64,000 nt of DNA, from NCBI GenBank assembly GCA_039105265.1, contig JAPFFF010000003.1:8122001-8186000 (forward strand), given 5' to 3'. This stretch comes from Tritrichomonas musculus. Its lineage: Eukaryota; Parabasalia; Tritrichomonadida; Tritrichomonadidae. Positions 11,530 through 19,900 of the stretch are shown one piece after another. Below the pieces are notes generated by a model. The model did not search any database. It had not been told where the DNA came from and saw nothing but the letters and a program-made list of their open reading frames with translations. Within the stretch, counting starts at the first letter, position 1; the number at the start of each line of letters is the position of its first letter. Position numbers and translations under genes: made by a program.

Positions 11530-13410
11530 TTAATAAAAACAATAATAATTCAGATATGAATTATTTTTTGATTCAGATTTTTCAAGATAAATTCCATAAG
11601 GCCCTATGATTTCAGAAATTGCGATTGTAAATGCGATTAAAGGATCAAGTTCTTGATCGCACTCAATTTCAAAAGTATATTTTAAAACTTTTCTCACAAT
11701 GAAATTTTTGTTTCCATTTCCACTTTGCAGCACCACATTTCTTATAGAATCGATGCTTTTATGATGATAGGCGCCACTTAAATCAAAAATGTATTTTTTG
11801 TTTTTCTTATCATATTTAGGCTTAACCGGAGTTAAATGCTCAACGCCGTTTTTGAAAGGAAAAGAAGCATCTATCCAAAAAGCCTCCCGAAAGAATTTGT
11901 AATTCACTGTAAATTTCATATTATTGATTGACACTGTATTATTTTTGCTAGCTTCATTTTGCTTAATATAAGCAACATGATCCTCTTTCTTACTGATATG
12001 AACTTCATCTCCTTTGGCAATGAAAACTTCATTATCTCTTTTTTTAGCTGTGAACAATGTTTTTTCGTTATATAAAAACCTAAATAAAGGGCATTTCAAT
12101 AAAGGCAACTCAATAAGAAGTGAATAAACAAGTGGCTTTGATGTATCTACTTTTTCTGTTTTTGTTGCTATATCACCATTTCCGACTTCTTCTTTATTAA
12201 TTTGATCTTCTGCTTTATTTTTTTCATCTATTTCGTTTGTATTTTCTCGGACTATTTTTAAATAGGTTATCCCATCGGATCCATCATATTTGTTATCTGG
12301 AACATAAAAATTATGATCAATCGACCTTCGAATAAAATCTAGCCCTGTGTAATATATATCTTCGGCTTTGAACATTTTAGCAATCTCACAAATTTCTTTG
12401 ATTTCATTGTCTTGAATGTCAGTCGGTTGATTTTGGCAAAGAAGGAGAAAATTGGTCATGTTTCGATTAGAAAATTTGTTTCCGAATATTTCAAGGTGAA
12501 TTGATTTCATTTGTTCAAAGTCTTTGATGTATGGATGAATCAGCTTGTCGAACAACAATGAAGATTTGCATAAACAGAATGGATTAACAATGAATTCATT
12601 GTTATTATATGATATATGAAACGATTCTGATTCAGAAAAAGATTGTACATTTGGAGAATTATATAGGCATTGCTGCTTTTGTTCAAAGCTTGTATTTTGA
12701 GATTGCTGTTCAAAGCTTGAATTTAGTGGTTGTTGACAAAAACTTGTATTTTGTGGTTGTTGTTCAAAGCTTGCATTTTGAGATTGTTGTTCAAAGCTTA
12801 GATTTTGAGATTGCTGTCCAAAGTTTGCATTCTGCGACTGTTGACCAAAACTTGTATTTATTGGCTGTTGTAATATGTTTGAATTTTGTGACTGTTCATA
12901 GCTTGAGCTCTGTGATTGTGACAAAAAGCTTGAATTTGGTGGCTGTTCAAAACTTAAATTCTGTGGTTGCTGTAAAAAGTTCACGTCTTGTGGCTGCAAT
13001 TCAAAATTTGAGCTCTGAATTTGTGGATTAAAGTTTTCATTCTGAGGTTGGGTCTCAAAATGAGAAGCTTGAGGTTGTAAATAGCAAAAATTGTCTCGAA
13101 ATGAACAATTTGATGCTGCTTGTTGTATTTGCTGGCTATTATCAGTTGCATAGTGGCATAAGACTAGATTTGATTGTTGCTGTGAATATACAGAATTAAT
13201 TTGATTTTGAGATGAACTGGAATTTAATTGTTGATTATATGGATTTATATATTTGCAAGGTAAAAATAAATCTTCGTCTGAAAATTGTTTCGTTGATGAA
13301 TTAGAATTCTGGGTAAAATTTGATTGTTGCTGAAAAACCTGATTACATTGCTGCTTAGTAGTATTATTTGCTGCTTGTGGCGAAAAATAATTTTTTGGTT
13401 GTTGCTGCAT
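11530..13410 (-). CDS. Prion-like Q/N-rich protein with BTB-like and Tubby C-terminal domains
   Basis: The protein has 626 residues. Residues 1-270 are a Gln/Asn/Ser/Phe-rich region with about a dozen decamers of the type 'SQNASFEQQP', the composition of prion-like or condensate-forming segments. Residues about 275-370 resemble the divergent BTB-like domain of trichomonad multigene families ('NNEFIVNPFCLCKSS', then 'IKEICEIAKMF'). After a Lys/Glu-rich linker, residues about 430-615 match the Tubby C-terminal fold: 'EAFWIDASFPFKNGVEHLTP', 'KPKYDKKNKKYIFDLSG', 'LDPLIAFTIAISEI'. In animals Tubby domains bind phosphoinositides; membrane-linked signalling is inferred here. It starts at ATG 13410 and stands alone between the tRNA and the lipase gene. 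Confidence 0.75.
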   Translation of the reverse strand: MQQQPKNYFSPQAANNTTKQQCNQVFQQQSNFTQNSNSSTKQFSDEDLFLPCKYINPYNQQLNSSSSQNQINSVYSQQQSNLVLCHYATDNSQQIQQAASNCSFRDNFCYLQPQASHFETQPQNENFNPQIQSSNFELQPQDVNFLQQPQNLSFEQPPNSSFLSQSQSSSYEQSQNSNILQQPINTSFGQQSQNANFGQQSQNLSFEQQSQNASFEQQPQNTSFCQQPLNSSFEQQSQNTSFEQKQQCLYNSPNVQSFSESESFHISYNNNEFIVNPFCLCKSSLLFDKLIHPYIKDFEQMKSIHLEIFGNKFSNRNMTNFLLLCQNQPTDIQDNEIKEICEIAKMFKAEDIYYTGLDFIRRSIDHNFYVPDNKYDGSDGITYLKIVRENTNEIDEKNKAEDQINKEEVGNGDIATKTEKVDTSKPLVYSLLIELPLLKCPLFRFLYNEKTLFTAKKRDNEVFIAKGDEVHISKKEDHVAYIKQNEASKNNTVSINNMKFTVNYKFFREAFWIDASFPFKNGVEHLTPVKPKYDKKNKKYIFDLSGAYHHKSIDSIRNVVLQSGNGNKNFIVRKVLKYTFEIECDQELDPLIAFTIAISEIIGPYGIYLEKSESKNNSYLNYYCFY

Positions 13411-13611
13411 TTAATAACGATACTAAAAATTATGATATAAAAAATTTTCAGAAAATTATGAAAGCATTAAAAAAAATTGAGATATAATATAACAAATTAA
13501 TTCAAATTTTTTTATCTACATTGAATAATATTTTTTTAAAATTTTCTTCAAATTACCAAACAAAAATAGGCAATATGCATTTATTTATTAAATGCAAATT
13601 AAGTAAAATTA

Positions 13612-14754
13612 TTACATTATTGTTGCTCCTATAACTGCAGCGACTGCAGCATCTCCTCCAACAGCAATTGCTATTGCAGCACCACCAAAAGTAAGAGCTC
13701 CAGCTACTGCAGCTCCGATGCATATTTTTTTAAAGATACCCATACTATTTCCATTATTTTGGTTTTGTTGATTTCTTCTTCCCACTTGACGATTTCGACG
13801 ATCATGTTGATATCTTCTATTTTGTTGAACATTGTTATCCATATCAACATTTACAACATTGAATAACTCATTATTGTCAACTATCAAAATAATGATTGCA
13901 TCATGGTATTTGACAAATATATGATGAAAAACTCCAAGATATTCCAAATATCCATTAATAGGACGAATATTTGGAGCTTGTTGAATCTCTCTTCTTGATG
14001 GGTCGAGTGATATTACATTTCCAGGGAGTCGGTTAGTTTGCATACCTTGTCTCATGATAACTTCATTGTGTCTTATTAATTCTTGTTCTCTTTGAGGATT
14101 ATAAATCGCATGGTTTTGATAGAACAGCATTGTAACAAGTCTAATTTGAAATCTGGATAAAGAATTAAATGTTTGACCCAATTTTGGTACAATATCTTTA
14201 ATCAAAATGAAGTTTGTGATATAATTTCTTGATTCAGTGCTAATGTTTGCTGAAAAAGTTGGCGGAGTTCCAAACACAAGTGCTGATATACCACCATCAT
14301 TTACAAATCTCTCTCTAAAATTATTGATATTCATAATATGTTCATGATCTCCTTTTTGTAAAATTGTAGCAATGACTGATGCAACTGCACCGCCAAGTGA
14401 GTGACCAAGACAAACAATTCTATTGATATTTCTATCAATCATATCATTTTGGATTAGTTCAATTATATTACAAGCGCTAAAATAATATCCTCTATGACAT
14501 TGTCCTTCGTAGAAATCAATTGGCGTTGTACGGATGTTGATTAAAATATCATTGACATCTGTAAAATCTGTTCCTCGAACCCAGATGACGTATAATCGTT
14601 TTCTTGTATTAATAAGTAATTTAAAGTGAGGAATTCCATCATGACCTCCTCCAGATCTAACAATTTGATATCCATTTGGTAGATTTGCATTTCTTCTTTC
14701 ATTTAATGTATTAAGAAGATTTTCAAATTCAAGTATTTCTCTGTTTGTGTACAT
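13612..14754 (-). CDS. Class 3 (fungal-type) lipase with hydrophobic C-terminus
   Basis: The 380-residue protein carries the alpha/beta-hydrolase nucleophile elbow 'CLGHSLGGAVAS' with Ser119, preceded by 'VIWVRGTDFTDVNDIL', the conserved strand and loop of lipase class 3. Likely triad partners are Asp187 ('LIKDIVPKLG') and a His near 277-284 ('GVFHHIFVKYHD'). It should hydrolyse acylglycerols or related esters. There is no N-terminal signal peptide. Residues about 342-380 are Gly/Ala-rich and hydrophobic, after an Arg/Gln/Asn-rich linker, and could anchor or insert in membranes. The ATG at 14754 is the first in frame and is preceded by AT-rich DNA. Confidence 0.85.
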   Translation of the reverse strand: MYTNREILEFENLLNTLNERRNANLPNGYQIVRSGGGHDGIPHFKLLINTRKRLYVIWVRGTDFTDVNDILINIRTTPIDFYEGQCHRGYYFSACNIIELIQNDMIDRNINRIVCLGHSLGGAVASVIATILQKGDHEHIMNINNFRERFVNDGGISALVFGTPPTFSANISTESRNYITNFILIKDIVPKLGQTFNSLSRFQIRLVTMLFYQNHAIYNPQREQELIRHNEVIMRQGMQTNRLPGNVISLDPSRREIQQAPNIRPINGYLEYLGVFHHIFVKYHDAIIILIVDNNELFNVVNVDMDNNVQQNRRYQHDRRNRQVGRRNQQNQNNGNSMGIFKKICIGAAVAGALTFGGAAIAIAVGGDAAVAAVIGATIM

Positions 14755-14808
14755 TTGATAATTAACTTAAAAAAAAAATGAAATCATCTAATCATATAAA
14801 GTTAATTA

Positions 14809-15195
14809 TCAAATTCTTGATCGTATATACGCTTATATGATCGTTATAAATTTTTTATATTCAAATTCTTGATCGTATATACGCTTATATGATCGTTATT
14901 CAAATTATATTCGATTAGATGATTTCATTGAATATAATTTGAATACTTTATATGATCGTTATAAATTTTTTATATTCAAATTCTTGATCGTATATAAAAA
15001 AAAAAAATGGTATGAGTTTTTTCCCAATTGAATTTTATTAATTTTCAATGATTAATGATTTAAAATTGAATAAAAATGGTATGAGTTTTTTATATTCAAA
15101 TTTACGCTTATAAATTCAAAAAATGGTATGAGTTTTTTCCCAATTGAATTTTATTAATTTTCAATGATTAATGATTTAAAATTGAATAAAAATGG
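14809..15195. repeat. Interleaved direct repeats upstream of the lipase gene
   Basis: Two 39-bp copies beginning TCAAATTCTTGATCGTATAT lie at 14809-14847 and 14861-14899, with a partial third at about 14951-14996. A different repeat of about 74 bp, beginning AATGGTATGAGTTTTTTCCC, occurs at about 15006-15079 and 15121-15194. The spacer between those copies contains pieces of the first repeat, so segments were copied in stages. Lying 55 bp or more upstream of the lipase start, they may affect its expression; this is inference. Confidence 0.75.
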
Positions 15196-15929
15196 GTTTT
15201 ACTAAAAAAATAGTTTTGCTCTTTTTTTCATTAGGATCGCTTTCTATTTTCATGAAAATTAATATAAAAATAATTTTCTTATTGTAAAAAAACAGTTGAT
15301 ACGTACTGCGCTATGTCGTGCTGTTCAATGAGATATGATCAAAAAATAAAAAGAGTAAAAAAACTTGTTTTGGCGCATAACTGATAATTTTTAATGACAG
15401 CTTCTTGTTGTTGAGTGTATTACGTGAAATTTGGTGTTTTTGATTGAAAATTGGTTAAAAATTTTATATCTGAATAGATCAAATAATATAACAAATTGTA
15501 ATGTTTAAAGAGTAAAAAAATTCTTTGATGCATATTTAGCGATTGCTTGAAGTTTTTGCTGAGATATTGATGAAATTCGTAAAAAAAAAAAAGATTGGTA
15601 AATAAGATTTTGAGATAAAATTTTATAAAATTTTAAAAATGAGAAGAAATATTTTATGTCATAATAATTGAGGGAAAAAATAGTGGTCTGCCTTTTTACT
15701 TTAAGTTTATAATCATTTGCTAAAAATTGAGATAAAATTTTCAAAATTTAAATCAAAATTAGGACTAAAATTTTCAAAATTTTAATTCACACGAAATGTT
15801 TTTTTTAGATATAAGCATAGGGAATACAAGTTATTACATGCCCCATATTTAAAATAAATTATCACGCAAAAATTAACTATCAATAAAAATTTACTATCAA
15901 TAAAAATTCACAAAAATATACTATCAACA
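15196..15929. other. AT-rich spacer without supported gene
   Basis: A 79-codon frame at 15505-15744 (minus) is rich in Phe, Tyr, Lys and Ile and has no recognisable motif. I treat it as chance. Nothing else stands out. Confidence 0.5.
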
Positions 15930-16415
15930 TCAGTATCTTTTTTTATTGATAATATCAAGAATTACTGTGATTTCATCAAAATCTAGTTTGCCATCTTGAT
16001 TTTTATCAAAATATTGTAAATAAAATTCTAGCTTTTGCTCGGTAATATCTTTGAAAAGATATTTCAAAAATTCTTTAATCTCTTCTCCTTCTAGAAATCC
16101 TTTATCATTCTTATCAAATTTATCAAATAAATTTTTATATATAATTGAAGGAGTATCTTCAACTTCATCAAGGAGCATAAATAAAAATTTGAATTCTTCA
16201 AATGATATTAACTTATCTTTGTTGATATCGCATATTTCAAAAGCAATTGGAAAGAAAATTTGATCTATATCATATTTTAACATGAACTTTTTGGCCTCAT
16301 CAAAATTAAGTTTTCCATCTTTATTCTCATCAAAATGATCAAATATTTGTTTGGTTATAGCAAGCTGTTCTTGTGTGAAATGCAAAGTTTTACTTTTATA
16401 AATATCAATATCCAT
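15930..16415 (-). CDS. Four-EF-hand calcium-binding protein, calmodulin/centrin-like
   Basis: The 161-residue protein has four EF-hand loops at residues 29-40 (DENKDGKLNFDE), 63-74 (DINKDKLISFEE), 101-112 (DKNDKGFLEGEE) and 137-148 (DKNQDGKLDFDE). Loops 1, 2 and 4 have good Ca2+ ligands at positions 1, 3, 5, 9 and 12. Loop 3 has Lys at position 5 and is probably weak or inactive. The length fits calmodulin and centrin, but the sequence is divergent, so I give no gene name. It is likely a cytosolic calcium sensor. It starts at ATG 16415. Confidence 0.88.
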   Translation of the reverse strand: MDIDIYKSKTLHFTQEQLAITKQIFDHFDENKDGKLNFDEAKKFMLKYDIDQIFFPIAFEICDINKDKLISFEEFKFLFMLLDEVEDTPSIIYKNLFDKFDKNDKGFLEGEEIKEFLKYLFKDITEQKLEFYLQYFDKNQDGKLDFDEITVILDIINKKRY

Positions 16416-16995
16416 TAAAAAAATGATATGAAATTTTGAATATTTTTAAATATATGTTTTATTAAATTGCAATATTAAAAAGAAATATTCATTTTTCGAT
16501 TAATTTTTTTTTAAACAACTATTTGATAAGACATCAATCTCTAAATTGTGATGATATTGAAAATTTTAAACTTTTTGAATTTCGGTGAAAAAAAAAAAAT
16601 TCAAATGAACCATTTGATTTTTAAATGAAAACAAACTTTATCGGAATGACATCATTTGAAAATGAAAAGAGCAAGATTGCATTTTATTTATTGATATGAA
16701 TTTTCATTTTTTTAAAAAAATTGACCTAATATTATTTTTTTTAAAAAAAAAAAATAAATATCTCACTAATAACTTGAGTTATGCCTTTTTAATTCATCAA
16801 TTCTAATTAATGACATTATTTAATATTAGAAAACCACTTAAATCAACCAATAGTTAGAATATTTATTATATAATTTCTAATAATTAGAAAATAATAACTT
16901 GCTAATAAATTATATAAAAAAAGCTTTTATTGGTTTTAAAGAGTATATATAATTTAAACCATCCATTTAAAGAGTATATATTATATTATATTTAG
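16416..16995. other. AT-rich spacer, promoter side of the EF-hand gene
   Basis: No coding frame. The motif AAACTTTTTGAAT at about 16568 resembles sequences upstream of other minus-strand genes here (9691, 44200). Confidence 0.45.
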
Positions 16996-19900
16996 TCATG
17001 GTTCAAATGGCTTTTCATCAGATCCATCCATATTTCGAAAAGCACTAATTTTCCAAGAAATTATTGAAAATAGGGCAATTATCAATGCAGTTCCCAAAAT
17101 AATTATCCAATATTTGTTTAGAATTGGGTTTAACATGAACTTAGGATTCATTTCAAAAGCAAAATCATTTGTAAATATCAAATTCATTATATTATTTGCA
17201 TCATCTTCAAAGTTGCATGACTCCATAAGAATACTTTCTTTTTCAAGCAACATTCCTTCAATATAATGAGATCCTTTTTTAATTTTGCCTTTAAATTCAC
17301 AATTTTTAATTTCAAGTTTATTGCCAATACTTTGATCAACATAAGAAATCGAACTTTTAGACTTTACATCTTTTTCGAATTCACAACCAATTATATAAAA
17401 AGAACTAAGTGATTTTTCAAGTAAATGTTTCGATTTCTCTTCATTTAGAAGATTACATATCTTTACACCAGAACCTTTATTATGATGAAAAGAACAATTC
17501 TCAACAAGTAAACTTTGCGTTGTTGCATATATTGCACCGCCTCCATATAAGTTTTTGTTTTCATTGCTGACAGACTTTTTAGCATACGCTTCATTGCTTA
17601 AAAACTTGCAACGGAGGAAATAATTAATGTTGATATCAGAATTAGAGTAAAGAAAAACAGCCCCGCCATAAGCAGCTTTACAACGTAAGAATAAAACATC
17701 AATAAAAGTGACATTATTTTCAATATTCATTGAATTGTTAATGTATATTGCTCCTCCTCCACCGACAGGAGATGTCGATATGCAATCAATGAAGTGTGAG
17801 CTGTTAACAATTAATCCACAATTAGAAAGATGAATTGCACTTCCATCTCCATCTTTTTGATAGTCAGTGAAATTGGTTGTTAAGACTTGGATCAAAACGT
17901 TTGTACTTTCATATTGTGAATACTCACAGTTATTAATTTGTTTGTATTCACCATTTATGTATAATGCACATTGGGCTTTAGGAAAAAATGGAATCGATGG
18001 TGAAAAGTCATTTGATTGGGTGAAATAGAATGATTCAGAAAAATGTTTTGATTCACTAAATTTTTTTGAATTGGTAAATGATGTTGTAGCTGAGAATTTA
18101 TTTGTATTTGTAAATTGATTTGAAAAAGAGAATTTATTTGAATTTGAGAAAAATAGTGAAGTACTAAATCTTTCTGATTCAGTAAATGATATGGAAAAAC
18201 TGAACTTTACTGTATGAGTGAAAGCTTCTGTTAAACTGAATTTTTCGGTATTGGAGAAGGCATTTGAAATGCTGAACTTTGTTGAATCTGAAAATGAACC
18301 AGAAAAACTGAACTTCTCAGATGTTGTAAAGTCTGCTGTTATAGTGAATCCTTCTGTTTTAGTAAATGATCCTGTTTCAGTGAATTTTGCTGAATTAGAA
18401 AATATTAATGACTTGCTAAACTCCTTTGAATCTGAAAACATTCCTGAGTTTGTAAACTTCTCAGATGTTGTAAATTCAGTTGTTGCTGTGAATCCTTCTG
18501 TTTTAGTGAATGATCCTGTTTCAGTGAACTTTTCAGAGTTTGAAAACATAGATGATTTACTAAATTCCTTTGAGTCTGAAAACATTCCTGAGTTTGTAAA
18601 CTTTTCAGATATTGAAAAGTCTGCTGTCAAAGTGAATTCTTCTGTTTTAGAGAATAATTCTGTTTCAGTGAACTTTTCAGAGTTTGAAAATGCAAAAGAT
18701 TTACTAAACTCCTTTGAGTCTGAAAAAATACATGAGTTTGTAAATTTTTCAGATGTTGTAAATTCAGTTGTTGCTGTGAATCCTTCTGTTTTAGTAAATG
18801 ATCCTGTTTCAGTGAACTTTTCAGAGTTTGAAAACACAGATGATTTACTAAATTCCTTTGAGTCTGAAAACATTCCTGAGTTGGTAAACTTTTTAGATGT
18901 TGTAAAGTCAGCTGTCAAAGTGAATTCTTCTGTTTTAGAGAATAATTCTGTTTCAGTGAACTTTTCAGAGTTTGAAAACATAGATGATTTACTAAACTCC
19001 TTTGAGTCTGAAAAAATACATGAGTTTGTAAATTTTTCAGATGTTGTAAATTCAGTTGTTGCTGTGAATCCTTCTGTTTTAGTAAATGATCCTGTTTCAG
19101 TGAACTTTTCAGAGTTTGAAAACACAGATGATTTACTAAATTCCTTTGAGTCTGAAAACATTCCTGAGTTGGTAAACTTTTTAGATGTTGTAAAGTCAGC
19201 TGTCAAAGTGAATCCTTCTGTTTTAGTGAATGCTTCTGTTTCAGTGAATATTGGAGTATTAGAAATCCATGATCCATAGTGATCAACAAATATGAATTTT
19301 TTCGACGTTAGATTCAAAAAATCATTTTGAGTAATAGTATTTTTTTCAGGAACTGCGAAAATTTCAGATGCAATCACTGCTCTAGCTGAGATATTTGGAT
19401 CATTATTAGCACTTTCTTCATCATAATTATAATTTCTATCGAAAACATTTTCTGTAATTACGAATTCAGTCGGTACTTCATCTCCTTCAACGTATATTGC
19501 ATAACCGTCGAAAGCAGAATTAGATAAAAATTGGCAATTTGTGATTGATATATTTTTCAAATAATCATCAATATTTTCACATCCTCGATATTGTGCATTA
19601 TAAAAATAGGAAGGATTGATATAAATAGCACCTGCTCTTCCTTGAGTTTTCTTATTAAAATGGTTTTCAATTAATAGTTCTGCTGATGATTCGAAGTTAT
19701 AATTAGCTTCGTTTGATTCAAACATGCAATTATTAATATTTACTGTAGTAAGTGTTTGAATTGCAAGTGCACCACCATGCCTAACTGCTCGGTTCTTTTT
19801 AAATGTGCATGATTCAAAAGTCAAAGCTGCTTTATTTGACCAACAATGGAATCCAATTTGAATAGCACCACCATCACCATTATAATACAATCCTCCAGGA

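Noticed and set aside
15505-15744. 79-codon frame between the lipase and EF-hand genes
   Set aside because: Low-complexity Phe/Tyr/Lys/Ile composition and no motif.
18218-19279. 353-codon open frame on the plus strand opposite the surface-protein repeat
   Set aside because: It is the mirror of the heptad repeat. Uniform Phe/Ser/Glu codons leave the antisense strand free of stops; no independent motif.
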